From: Coix lacryma-jobi var. lacryma-jobi | Lineage: Eukaryota; Streptophyta; Magnoliopsida; Poales; Poaceae | Assembly (NCBI GenBank): GCA_009763385.1 | Contig: CM019825.1 | Location: 1,550,001-1,614,000 of the forward strand | Reading direction: 5' to 3' | DNA length: 64,000 bases | Part shown: positions 48,302-60,299 of the stretch, in pieces | Position numbering within the stretch: position 1 is the stretch's first letter | Layout: every line of letters begins with the position of its first letter | The notes under the pieces: generated by a model | Databases searched by the model: none | Told to the model about the DNA's origin: nothing | What the model saw: the letters and a program-made list of their open reading frames with translations, nothing else | Position numbers and translations under genes: made by a program

Positions 48302-51072
48302 GCGCTTCCACTAGACGTGGCCGTCACATTCGCCAACATCCAAATATTTTTTTCCCAAACTACCCCTGGGCTATTCTTTTTCCCTTCTCGGCTCAAATCA
48401 AATCTACACAAAATCCAGTCCAGTGTCCTTCTTTACATGGCATGCAAGGAGTGCTCCTATGAAATTTGAACAGAACAGTCCATATATACATCTGAAAAAG
48501 TCAATTTCAAACTTCTTAATATTTTATTATGGAAATATTTTTTAGGAGTATATAATACTTATTGCTACAATAATAATAATTTTTAGGAGTATATAATAAT
48601 TAATGCCACGTGAATTTTATATGAAATCCTTGTGTGACATAAGAATATTTTTATAAAAATGTCACAAGAACGACGCTATTATGCTACTTTTTGCATTGCT
48701 TGGTTGAAAAGTAGTTAAATGAGAAAAAATTTAACTGACTAATTTTTAGTAGGGAGTACCAAACAACCACTAGAATTTAAAAATGCATGAATAGAAAAAA
48801 TAAATAAATAAATAGGATAAAAATGTATATGTAAAATGGATGAAAAACACAAAATCTAGTAAAATGGAGGAACTGCAAGAAAAATATAGGAATCAAGAAA
48901 CACTAATGTTCGAGTACATGTGCTTTTGCTATGGTTTTCATATGGAAACTAATTCAAATGAAAGTTTTATACATTCTTCCTAACTCAGTCCATAGGGATT
49001 TGGTTCCAAAACTTTTTCTTTGTTTCTCCTAAAATCCAATGGTGCAAGCTTATTTTTCCATAACATTTAAGTGTCAACAAATTTCTTGGACGATAAACAT
49101 CAAACTTAAAATAAAAAATCTATCTATCTCTCTCTCTGCTTTTGCAATAGCTTTGTATAAGTGTACAACAATGATAGCATATATTGTTATCCCAAAACAA
49201 TTAGGGATCGTTTGGATGCTTGGAATTGAATTTATTTTAAGAATTATAATTGAGACACATATTAATTAAGCTAATATGATTATATATATATATAATATTT
49301 GTATATTATTATTGCTTATACGAGAGAGATACTCATGTGTTGCATTTCTATCGTAGGGGAGTGAATTAAAGAGAATGTTATAAGTTGCAAAGTAGAAATA
49401 TAACATGGTGATCTATGGAATCCATTTCCTTCTCTCACCCTATGAATTTGAGATAGACATATATGTGAACCTTGGAAAGTGGTGGAATGTTAAATTCCAA
49501 GGTAAATAGGCTAGTTTTTTGAGTGAATTCTAATTCCTCCAAAATGAAAGGATCCAAATGGGCCTATAAGGATATAAAATGCTAGGATGATAAAAAATTG
49601 GCAAATACCTTGTACTTGTACGCCCAAGCCACTGATCCAATCTCATTGAAAAAAATACGTTGTGTCTTTAAGAAGATGGTAAGTATTTACTCTATCCATA
49701 AATGAATGTAATTCCATTTTCTAGGAGTCAAATAATTTAAAGTTTAACCGAAAAATATATAAAGGTACTACTCACTTTTCCATGAGTCAAATAATTTAGG
49801 CTAGTTTGAATTATACAAATTTCATAGTTAATATAAGTAAATTTGGCATGAGACATAAATTAATATTAATATTATTTACTATAAGCATGGTCAAAATTAA
49901 GCTAGTTTGACTTATATAAACTTCATAGTTGTATTTTTTCTAGTCAATATAAGTAAATTTGGCCTGGAACATAAATATTAATATTATTTACTAGGTCAAG
50001 ATTAAGCTGGTTTGACTTTTATAAACTTCATAGTTGTATTTTTTACGGATAAAGGAAATGTGTTTTCTTTTGCAACATGCAGGTGCTAGTTAGTTTGCAT
50101 GGACATCAAGATCATTCCTCACGAGTAGTTTGCTTGAACACGAATCATCAACGAAATTTAGAATTAGGATTTTTTAAGCAATAACTGAATTTCAGAATAG
50201 AAACAGCTATTAATCACGGAGATATAAGAAAGCTGGTCATTTTGGTAACTTGGGAACAACTCCGTTGAGGTGAGGTCAGTGACTTTTTGGCGGACGATGC
50301 GAACACGTGGGGCCCTAAAGCTAGGGAATCTGGATTATGGACGGTAGTTGGCTTTTTTCAAACGAGGGAAATGACGTATATAGCCTCCACGCGGTTGCGA
50401 CGCGGAGTGCCAAAATTCCAATCAGTTTTCAAAGAAACCCTTCGATTTGTAGGTTTTCGGATTTTAGCACGTCTCTCTTGGGCTTTTGATATTCTCAATT
50501 TATGAGATCGGGCCCAACTGGTTCCTAGCTATTGGGGCGAATTTCAGGGACTCAAGGTAAAAAAAAAAAATCTCCTCGTCAGTCCCACGCCAAAGTATGG
50601 GTTTGTGACCGCCCGTCTCACGGGGATGCGGTGCTGCTGTATATGGGTGGAGCTAAGGTTTAAAAATTTTCTCGATTTGCGAAAGAAGATCGGTGGGACA
50701 TCGTCCCACCACAGATTGAGTTTTTTTTTTAGCGCTAGCAGTAGCAGATCACTTAATAAATTGCACACCAAATCTCCACCATTTGCACATGTCGATAAGC
50801 AGGCCTGAGGCTGACATCCTTACAGTCCCAGTACTAAGCCGTCAAAATTATCATTATCCAAAAAAATGAAGAAACAGAATTGTTAAGCTCTGACAGCTAA
50901 AAAAAGATACACATGGATTATTTGCACCCACCTCTTTAGTTCATCAGACGAACGAATTATGCAGGAGAGACTTCTAAACCTGAATGAAAGTTCACCACTT
51001 CTAGCTATAGTTGCCGGTCGGCTCAGGGATGACTATGAGCTTGTCGGCAGCACAGCAGCGCTCTGCAGGTTA
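48302..51072. other. Intergenic, AT-rich repeats
   Basis: No protein gene is recognised. Contents: the calmodulin promoter flank (to about 48480); an AT-rich stretch with decayed MITEs; a MITE at about 49202-49567; a tandem block at about 49795-50045 (GCTAGTTTGA..TATAA..TTCATAGTT..AATATAAGTAAATTTGGC..AATATTAATATTATTTACTA, two to three diverged units of about 115-125 bp); and an orphan single-copy-looking block at 50285-50520. Confidence 0.55.
49202..49567. mobile_element. MITE with 'GGATCGTTTGGAT' ends
   Basis: The left end AGGGATCGTTTGGATGCTTGGAATTGAATT and the reverse complement of the right end (AGGCCCATTTGGATCCTTTCATTTTGGAGGAATTAGAATT) are imperfect inverted repeats about 365 bp apart. 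The content is non-coding and AT-rich. Confidence 0.55.
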
Positions 51073-53917
51073 CTACCGTTCGATGGCCTTGTACAGGACG
51101 CAGGTCACGTACTTGGAACGGAACCTGTGGGTGTAGCCGAGGGCCACCAGCGGCTGTGCGCCCCAGCCCTTCTCGATGTAGAGATGGTCGAGGACGACGT
51201 GCCTCGGCCTCGCGCAGCCTTCTTCCGAGCTCCGAGAATTGAGCACGCCGAGATAGAGCTGGGCCGGCAGCTGGGGAGGCTCCTTGGTGAACTCCTTCTC
51301 GCCGGGAACATGGAAACCGTAGCTGGAGTCCGGGGAGGGAGGAGCCATCAGCTCAGATACACTTTCCACGCTTTCAGGAATGAAGTCCTGCATGATTACA
51401 AACAAGAGTAAGATTACATGCAACAGCTAGTAGCCAGCTGAGTTTTACACCAATAAGGAACAGGAGGTACATGCACTGAGCAATCGACTTGGAAACGATG
51501 CTTTGCAGATGGTCCTCTCCACAGTTATTTATATCTTTTTTCCTTTTTTGGTTCTTTTCCTGAAAGAATCTTAGTATAGAAGTCTAGATTGTTAGGTTTT
51601 GTTTAATTTGGGTTTCTCTCCAGCAAAAGAGAGGACAGGGAGCAATTAGTTTAATGTCAGTTAATTTGTATGTAATAGTCAACAAAGGATGACTCGAATA
51701 TATCTTTCAGACAAAGGACTAGAATATATCATGCAAATTGTATGCGGAACTGAAAATCTTCAGGTACATTTCTATATGCATTCTGCCTGTGATTCTTGTG
51801 GTCAAGTATATGTTTATAATCTATATAAACATCAAGAGCAGCATGTTGTGTTCGGTATAATGCTCAAATTGAAACAATCAGTTGATGGATGAGAGTCAGA
51901 TATTCGGTATGAAAGAGAGAATATACTTACATGGACATCTACTAGGTTCACAATCTGACCCACATTATCAGTTTCGCAGGGAAGGTCGGGTATAAATCTT
52001 CTTTCTCCATCTACAATGAATCTATAACGGTGAACTCCAGATGAAAGCATCAGCAGAATGGTGTGATCTTTTCCAAATTTCTCAACAGGTTTCCTGTCAT
52101 GTATGTACATATTAACAGTCAGAATAAACTCTCTTCTATTGATGAGTTTCAGAGGCATAGGAGAAAATGGAAGACTTATATATTTTTGTCTAACTGTACT
52201 TTGACGTCCACTTGTCCCATGATCCTTCTACATCGATATTTCTCCCCCCAAGAGTCCACGTAAGCAACGTGGGAATTTTCTTTTGAGGTGGACCATCAGA
52301 ATCCTCCTGTTGTTGATTCATCAATATCTGGTTGAACACTGGAGGAGGTACTTCTGCAGCTCTTTGCAACGGAGTTACAGGACTCTGAAATATCAAATAC
52401 TCCAGGTCATTTTACTAGGAAAAAATGACAGATGAGAGAACCCTGCATGTTATGAGCTAGAGTGCTACTACTGAATCATAGAAGCAAGGCTTTGTATCAA
52501 CTCGATGTAGTGCACTTGAAAATTTAATAAAATCTTCCTTTATAAAAAAAATGAATCATAGAAGTATTAAGCATGACTTGTTGGGACATTTGCTAATGAA
52601 TCAGCACAGCTGCATTGTTCCACCAAAATCTTAATACCACAAATATCAATGTCCACGTGGATACATACACTCTGCAATATCGTTAACAGCAAAAAAAAAC
52701 ACTACATTTTAGCCAATCAAGACATTACGGTACACATTGAGAAAAACATCGCATCACTATAGCCTTAATTTTCACAACAACAACAACAACAATAATAGTA
52801 GGAGGGACACACCATCTCATTCTAGCATATTGTTCTCCCTACAGAAAGAAGTATTTTTTTCACTAACATATTGTTGTCCCTACGGAAAGAAGTATTTTTT
52901 TACCTACCCAATCTTTAACCCCTTGGTGAGAAAACACTGAAGGGGCCTACATTCTTGTATATAACCATAGTCTACTATGAAAATGTATGAAAATAGTAAT
53001 GGCGTTAAAAAACCTAAGGACAAATAAGTGATGCTGATACAACTACTAGAAAGCCCATGTTATCATAAACTCAGAGCAAAAAAAATCGCTTGTACAGTGG
53101 GGGAAAAACTAAGTTACGTGCAGCAGTTAGAGTACTACTTGATGTCTAGATTGGCCCCTATTTCAGACATATACAGAGGTTATTATCTCGAGGCCTTGTT
53201 TAGTTTCCTCAACTTCTCTCAAATATTTCTAGATTCTCCGTCACATCAATCTTTAGCCGCATGCATAGAGCATTAAATATAGGTAAAAAAATAATTAATT
53301 GTACTTTTAGTATGTACATGTCGAGACGAATCTTTTGAACCTAGTTAGTCCATGTTTGGACAAAGTTTGTCAAATAACAACGAAAATGCTACAGTGCAAA
53401 TTCCAAATATTTCCCAAAACTAAACAACACCTCAGACGTGCACATTGTCAGAGTCACAGACATTCTAGTTAATCAGTTAATGCCTTGGCGCATCATCATG
53501 TTCTGACAGAAACAACCCGCGCACCATCAACGAGCAACCATCAGCCAAATTAAACGAGCTCGCAACAAAACCAAAAATACTCCCGGCCAAACGCCCGGAC
53601 CAGAACGGATGCAATGCAAATCCCAAGCGATCGACCACGTACACGTGCGTCGTGCCGACGAGGAACGCCGGCCGATCGAGCCAAACAATTCGAATTCGAG
53701 GAGGCAAGGCGTAATCATAGCATCCGAAGGCCGGCGATCTGACCTGAGGCACGAACATCCGCGGCGAATGCGGCCTCGGCGGGCTCGCCGGCGGAGACGA
53801 TGACGAGCCGCCGCCCCGGGCGTAGCCGGCGGCGGAGGAGGAGGCGCGGCGCACGTGGTTGCCGTCGTCCATGTCGGCGTCCGCGAGGTCTTCCGCCCGG
53901 CCGCTCGCGTTGCCCAT
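51073..53917 (-). CDS. KINB1: SnRK1 regulatory subunit beta-1 (AMPK beta-type)
   Basis: Four exons on the minus strand: 53917-53744, 52384-52200, 52093-51931 and 51387-51073; 278 residues, normal for plant KINbeta1. The protein bridges the SnRK1 kinase alpha subunit and the betagamma/gamma subunit, directs substrate choice and localisation, and belongs to the cell's energy sensor. MGNASGR is an N-myristoylation signal for membrane attachment. Residues 20-58 are Ser/Gly/Pro-rich. Residues about 98-174 form a CBM48/AMPK glycogen-binding-like domain (LLTWTLGGRNIDVEGSWDKW, HRYRFIVDGE). Residues about 195-278 form the ASC domain that contacts alpha and gamma subunits (PPQLPAQLYLGVLN, HVVLDHLYIEKG, VTCVLYKAIER). 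It shares a short intergenic region head to head with STR12. Intron 1 contains a MITE. Confidence 0.95.
53192..53432. mobile_element. GGCCTTGTTTAG-family MITE in KINB1 intron 1
   Basis: Ends GGCCTTGTTTAGTTTC and GAAAC-like AAAACTAAACAACACCT; the interior is in the opposite orientation to the copies near 16.0 and 20.3 kb (TGTACTTTTAGTATGTACATGTCGAGACGAAT; TGGACAAAGTTTGTCAAATAACAACG). It lies about 310 bp from the exon 1 donor and does not touch splice sites. Confidence 0.85.
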
Positions 53918-54358
53918 CTCTGGCTCTGGCCTGGCCTGGCCTGGGGATCCCCGCGGAGACACACCTGCCTGCCGCGGGATGCGTGCTTCTCTTGTGCCGT
54001 CTGCGTCTGCCGTGCCGGTGCCGTGCGTGCACCTGAGGGACCCACGGGCCCGACGCATGCATCACGCGACTCCGGCCGGAGGTGCCGGCCGCGTGCACGC
54101 CAGAGGTCGTGGGCTCACTTTTTATTTCTTCTCAGCCCATAACAATCTTTCGGTCCACGAAGGAAGGAGCGGCTCAAAGGCCCGGCCCATCGTATGACAA
54201 AGCCCGGGGCCGGGCCCGGACCCGGCAACAGGCATCCTTCTTCTTCTTCTGGAAAATAGCAGCAGCAGCCAGCAGCACGAGGCGAGAGGCATCCAGCTCG
54301 CTCCCCCTGCTCCCCCTCAAGTCTCAACCTCCCCTTTCCTCGGCTGGGCAGGGCGGCC
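53918..54358. promoter_or_regulatory. Shared bidirectional promoter, KINB1 / STR12
   Basis: Only 441 bp separate the two start codons, so both leaders and both promoters must lie here. It is GC-rich with no convincing TATA box on either strand. It has several GGCCCA/TGGGCC-like 'site II' elements (near 54134, 54179-54190 and 54206-54219), which in plants are bound by TCP factors and are common in TATA-less housekeeping and organelle-protein promoters. Confidence 0.7.
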
Positions 54359-57300
54359 ATGCTTGGTCTTCGGGCCCGCGCAGCGGCGCAACTCCCGCGC
54401 CCCTCCCCCGCTCCCGCGGCGTCGCTCTCGCTCGCGAGGCCCGCGTGCGCCTCCCCGCTCGCCGCCCTCGCGCCTCTGGCGTCCGCACCGCCGTCGGCGA
54501 GGGCGACGCAGCCGGCCTCCCTCTCCGCCAGGTGGGCCGCCGCGCCCATGCGTCCCGGGGGAACCGGTGGCCACTCCAGGCCGACCACGCGCGGTGAGTG
54601 TGTGATTGTTGGGGGGTGGGGGTGGAGGGCCGGGGGTGCGTTTCTCGAGCCAGTGGTCGAATGGTTGTAGAGGGGATCATCTCCGCCGTGTTCTCGCGTA
54701 GTCTAGCGGTGTTGTTTACGGTGAGTATTGCGTTTAGTGTCATACTCATTAGATTCTGTAGTGTGTTGTGTTTTCATGTACCATCTGAATGATTGCGTAG
54801 TGTTGCTTCTAGGGCTTGTTCCAAGTGATTGTGCGCAGATAGTTTTGCGAATTAATTCCAAGGTCCTAGCACATTCTAGTAGTTGCATGTTCAGAAAAAA
54901 ATCAGAAACAATTGAATGCTTCCAATTTTCATAATGCAACGTGGTTACTGGTTACCGTCGTTTGTAAGCATTTGGAATGTTACTACATATACAAGGTTGA
55001 ATTGAGAAACTCAAACAACTCTTTGCTGCTTAGTTCTCTGCACTGCTGCCGGCAGCGTCAAAAGAGAGGGGAAAGAATTGCTAGTTCAGCATTTGCTTGT
55101 TGGTGAAAAGGATGTCAGGCTTCTGGTCGATCTTGAAAAGAGTATCATTGCAGGAGGTACCATCTGATTCCCGAACTACCTTTGTATTGTATTTACTTTT
55201 GGATGATCTTCTAATCTTTTTTGGCATACAGAATTGCGGTTAATTGCAAACATATGCATTTTCATTGGAAATGACATTCTTAAACATTTCAGGGGCAGAT
55301 TTGAGTGATTTAGCTGTGGAGCACTCCTTATGTCCATCCAAAGAAAATGGTGGTATGCTCGGGTGGGTTCGAAGGGGACAGATGGTACAGCATTAACTTG
55401 TTTTTCTAGCATAGTACTAGACTAAGAGTATTCTTGTAGCCTTTACATATATTTATTACCTCCTTTTACATGGGCAGTGTGGGTGAAATGTATTCAGTAA
55501 ACTAAAAAGAATTATGCTTCAGAGCACATTGCATTGGGCTACTGTGACATTCAGTTGACTTATGTAGTGTAATAAGGATTTACTTTTTCCTTACAAATGT
55601 TAAGAGTTGGCAACCAATAGACAAGGAAATATTATTGTTTTGGTACGGCCACTTCATTCTTCCACATGCCAAAATAGTCTAGTCTCTACTCTTGACTATC
55701 AAAGCATTACAAATTTGAGGCAACTTGCCCAGCGGAAAAGTGATGTACAGCTGGTTCAATAATTTGATCAGTACGCCCTATGCTTTTTTCATCAATCATG
55801 GAAACCCTGGGATGCGAGGTAGTAGGATTGGTTCTCATAATTATCACATAATTTTCAGAGCCTCACCGCAAATTATTTCTTCTTGTTGGAGACATTTTCA
55901 CTATGTGTTTACTGAAGGCTGTCAGCTGCATATGCTCCTAAAGCCACTGAATTATCAGTCTAGGTTTTCATCCATTTATATACTTTTGTACTATTTGTCC
56001 AGTTCTAGTTTGAACTTTCAAACTTGCATTGGGCAGGTACCAGAATTTGAGGAGGCAGCATTTAGTGCTCCTTTGAACAAAGTTGTAAGATGTAAGACAA
56101 AATTTGGATGGCATCTATTGCAAGTTCTTGCTGAGAGGTGTGTGGTACTAACGTTGAAATACTGTGTGTTGGTCATTAGGTGTGCATGAACAGAAACTGA
56201 TACCTTCCTTACTAAAATGCCAGGGATCAATGCGTACTGCAAGACATTGACCCAGAAGAGCTTCACACAAAAATGCAAGACCCTAGTTTTCTCGAAGAAG
56301 CTCAAATGATTGATGTTCGGGAGCCTGATGAAGTGTAAGATATTTCACCATAATACTTTCTTTCCTTTTATTTTGTCTCCACACAATAATCAAACTAGCA
56401 TGGGATTCATTATAAGTGCCCCCAACTTTGTGTGTGAGACATGTGGCCTTTTGTCCTTAGAATGTAAGATCTGCATTTATGAATGAGGATGCAAATACTT
56501 TGCTGATATTGCGTTCTGGTAAAAAGATCAGTAACTTCTGCAATAGCTGCAATGACATTAGTTTTTTTTGTAAGGTGTAGGTTATCTGTTAACCAGAATG
56601 GATAAACTTGGGACTTGTCCTCATTTGAGAATCGAGAGTTATTGTCCATACATCGTGATCTCATGAAAAATGAACTGGATAAAAAATGGTAAATTATTCA
56701 ATAATTATGTGGTTTCCAAAAGTAAATCTGTAAGTCATCAGGCTAAAGCTGTTAAAACTAGCAAGCATTAATTGCAGCTTTATCTCATATATGGACCATA
56801 TAGTACGTCAACCCCCTCATACTTGGAAGATCCTAACTGCACAAATTTTAGAGTGTGCCTCACATACTTGTCACATGAATCGGGACGTCTTATTTCATTC
56901 AGCTAGTATATTACTTTTAGTTCTCTTGCATTTCCAGGAATGATATTGTGATGAGGTTCAATTTCATTCTTTTATTTTTTTTAATAATTTTCTACTGGAT
57001 CAATGTTGAATTTCTACTGCCTGCATGGCAGGGCGAAAGCTTCACTTCCAGGCTTCAAAGTTCTACCGCTCCGCCAATTTGGGACCTGGGCACCAGTTAT
57101 GACAGACGAGTTTAATCCTCAAAAGGACACCTATGTTCTGGTAAATTCTTTTCCATGAAACTTGCTGACAGTATTCTCGTGATGAATTAATAATAATGAC
57201 CTAGTGAATAGGGGTATATAGATTTCCGTGCTTGAAGCACAAGTACTGCACCTTATTAAACTTAGAAAGAAAAAAAAAAGGTACTTTTTACTGTCAAGAA

Positions 57301-57620
57301 AATTGAGATGGTTAATTTGTTATATTAGCAGCGGTGCATAATGCCACTTAATGACCCTTTGCCATCTGTTTTTTTTTTCCAGTGCCACCATGGCATGCGC
57401 TCAATGCAGGTGGCTAAATGGTTGCAGTCACAGGTAATTGGTGTACTCACACTCCTGCAAAAGGGTGCTCGATCTTACTCTTCATTCAATATGCAAATAA
57501 TATTGTGCTTTTTAATCCTCATTTTCCATCATTTTGCAGGGTTTCAAAAAAGTTTACAATGTTGCAGGTGGAATTCATGCCTATGCGGTTAAAGCCGACT
57601 CCTCCATCCCAACGTATTAG
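54359..57620 (+). CDS. STR12: Chloroplast parvulin (PpiC)-rhodanese fusion, STR12-like
   Basis: Eight exons: 54359-54593, 55056-55156, 55293-55383, 56037-56137, 56224-56334, 57032-57139, 57383-57433 and 57540-57620; 292 residues, close to Arabidopsis rhodanese-like/PpiC protein 12. Residues 1 to about 75 are Ala/Pro/Ser/Arg-rich and lack acidic residues, a plastid transit peptide. Residues about 82-175 form a parvulin-type prolyl isomerase domain (VQHLLV, GADLSDLAVEHSLCPSKENGG, GMLGWVRRGQM, PEFEEAAF, KTKFGWHLLQV). Residues about 195-285 form a rhodanese domain with MIDVREPDE and the active loop CHHGMRSM (Cys250), so sulfurtransferase chemistry is possible. The physiological substrate is unknown. 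It is transcribed divergently from KINB1 and ends about 225 bp before a LINE fragment on the opposite strand. Confidence 0.93.
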
Positions 57621-57844
57621 AGGATCCTTATTGTGACCCTTAACCATGGCTGGGAACTTTTCATATACCATAGACAATGGCTTGCCATTGATCAATGCCA
57701 GAATTCAGAGCTCAATTTTCTTTCGCAAAGTGTATCAGAAGTTTTGGAACCCCTATAGAAATGTATACAGCTATTTTTGTCAAATCAAAAAGAGAGACAT
57801 GATAATTTGCTTTATTGAAATGTCTGTTGAATGTACCACTAACC

Positions 57845-59494
57845 ATATTATCTTCAGAGCACTGAATCGGCAATGCACTGTTTTTCTGGATGTTTGTCGT
57901 GAGCCCTGTAGCTGACCCAAAAAGATGTAGTATGTCTTCAACCATATGCACATCTAAAGCAACCGGGCAAAGGAACAACACAACATCATCCGCATATGGA
58001 GATACACGGTGATGAATATTCCGGGTAGCCACTAGCCAGCGGTTGCAATAGACGCTCGTTGCTAGCCTTTTCTACCATGCAGTTTAGAAGGTCCATGACC
58101 AATATAAAGAGCATAGGTGATAAGGGGTCACCTTGCCTTAGCCCATGTTGATGAAAGAGCACATCTCCTGGGATGCTGTTAAGGAGTATCTGGGAAGATG
58201 AGGAATCAAGAATACCGCAAATCAGCTCTCGACATTTAGGGCCAAAGCCCCTTCTTTGTAGGATGTCCAAAAGGAAAGACCATGACACTGAGTCAAAGGC
58301 TTTTGATATATCCAGCTTCAAGAGTATCCGGGACTGCTTCTGCTGATTAAGAAATTTAGTCGTCTGTTGGACTAGGATGAAGTTGTCATGAATACAATGG
58401 CCCTTAATGAACACACTCTGATTAGTGGACACCATATCCCCGAGTTTGCTACCCAAACGATTAGCAATTAATTTAGTAACCAGTTTGGCAAAGATGTGAA
58501 TGAGGCTCGTAGGCTGAAAATCCTTGACCAACACCGCATCCTCTTTCTTAGGCAAAAGAGTCACCAGGGCTGTGTTGAGGAATCGTAAATTCCTAAAATT
58601 TCCACCATGTACTGCTGCAAGGGCTGCCATCAGATCTGACTTAATGATCGACTAACATGTTTTATAAAATCGGCCAGTATAAGCATCGGATCCCAGTGCT
58701 TTGTCAGAGGGGAGCAGCTTGATAGTGTTCCACACTTTCCCTTCACCAAAGGGCAACTCAAGATCAGATAGATGGTGCTGCTGAAGCTCCAAATTATCTA
58801 AGTTGATAGAGGTTTCTCTCCGCTCATACGTACCCAGGAGTTTGTCCTAGAACATGTAAATTTCAATAGCTTTGTCCTCATGACTAATGAGCACTTGATC
58901 TTCAAAAATTAATTTTGATATGAAAATTTTCCTCTTCCTATGATGCGCATGAGTTTGAAAGAGGGCTGTGTTAGCATCACCGTCCTTCAACCAGCCGATT
59001 CTTGATCTAACCCGAGCCATTGTTCGGTGCAGGGAACTCAGGGCAAGGGAATGTTTCTTCAAAGAGTTCATCAACCACACCTCACTATCACATAATAGCC
59101 GGCTGTCCCGCGCGATCTCAAATTGATGGATAATTTTCTTGGCTAGTGCGAGTTGTGTATTAATGTGACCAGATTTCTTTTGACTGCAGCTCTGTAATGC
59201 TCTGGCGAGGGACATGAATTTCGTCGACAGAGTTTCTAAAGGACAAACACGCGCCTCCACCGTGTTCCAAGCTTCTGAGACTATCTCCTCAAAGCCCTCA
59301 AATTTAATCCAGAAGGAAACAAAATGAAACCTGCCCTTACCAGGCTGCAGGCCAACCAGCCCTAAGATAAGAGGGCAATGATCAGAGTCCATAGATACTG
59401 TGCTTTGTAATAAATAATTGGGGAAAACATTCTCCCAGTCTACTGTACAGATAACCCCGTCCAATTTACTCAGGTATATGATGCAGGGGTCCAT
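57845..59494 (-). mobile_element. L1-type LINE fragment (endonuclease end to reverse transcriptase)
   Basis: Read on the minus strand from 59494: the end of the apurinic endonuclease domain (STVSMDSDHCPLILG), a linker with RSRIGWLKDGDANTALFQ, then the reverse transcriptase with NTALVTLLPKKEDA, LKLDISKAFDSVSW, GLRQGDPLSPMLF and YADDVVLF. The frame holds two in-frame TAG codons (near 58848 and 58648) and a frameshift just before YADD. Homology ends soon after, so both ends are missing and no A tail is found. It is a dead copy lying tail to tail with STR12. Confidence 0.93.
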
Positions 59495-59744
59495 GTGTCA
59501 GAGACTCAAAAATCTCATGCATGCACGCAGCCAAACACAATCTCGTACCATACTCGACTAATAACAAAGATAACCAAACACAACAGAGTGTACTGTTTCG
59601 ACTTGTCTCCTACGATTCTGGACGGACCCTCCATCCTGGCTAGAACCAAACACACCCTAAGACGCCCGGCCCAACATGCTGGAGTACTCCTATGGCGAGC
59701 CATCGTTCTTGGAAAAAGAAGTCAAGGCATCATCATCTGTAGGA

Positions 59745-60282
59745 TCGGAGCACTCCGACTGGCGGGTTCATCAAGATAAATATCGATGCAGTTCTCTCCA
59801 AAAATTCAGATATTTCGGCAGTGGCTGCTATAGCTCGTGATAGTGTTGGAATCTTTCTGGGAGCATCAACAGTTGTACTGGAAGGGATAAAAGATGCAGA
59901 AATAGTTGAAGCTCTCGCCTGGAGAGAAGGTCTGGCTCTGGCTAAGGATATTCATGTCCAAAAGCTAGCTCTGTTTAGCACGTGATTGTGCCAATGTCAT
60001 AAGGAATATTAAAGGAGCTGATGTTCCATGGACACCTATAGTCAGATTGTTGGAGAGTTCAGATCAGGGACACAATTGTTTGACTCTATGGAGATGGAGT
60101 GTGTTCACGAAAATCGTAGAACCCAACGGTGGTGCAAATAGACTTGCTATAAGCTCTTTATATAATAGACATATTTGTTTTTTTGTTTTTTTTTTGTGAC
60201 AACTAGCTAGGTAGTGTTTGTATTTCTATTCCTGAATAGTTGAATAAAGGAAGGTGTGTTTTTCTAAAAAAAAACATGTAAT
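59745..60282 (+). mobile_element. LINE 3' fragment with RNase H domain and A tail
   Basis: On the plus strand, GFIKINIDAVLSKNSD, AVAAIARDSVGIFLGA and EALAWREGLALAKD match the RNase H-like domain at the C-terminus of plant LINE polyproteins. A frameshift near 59975 interrupts it; ARDCANVIRNIKG follows in another frame. A non-coding tail ends in TTGAATAAAGGAAGG and an A run near 60268-60277. It is 5'-truncated, oriented opposite to the neighbouring LINE fragment, and therefore a separate insertion. Confidence 0.85.
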
Positions 60283-60299
60283 ACTAGTAGTAGTTTTAT

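Noticed and set aside
53477..54142. Several overlapping ORFs around KINB1 exon 1
   Set aside because: Only the frame beginning MGNASGR splices to the CBM48 exon. The others are GC-rich shadows or read upstream through the promoter.
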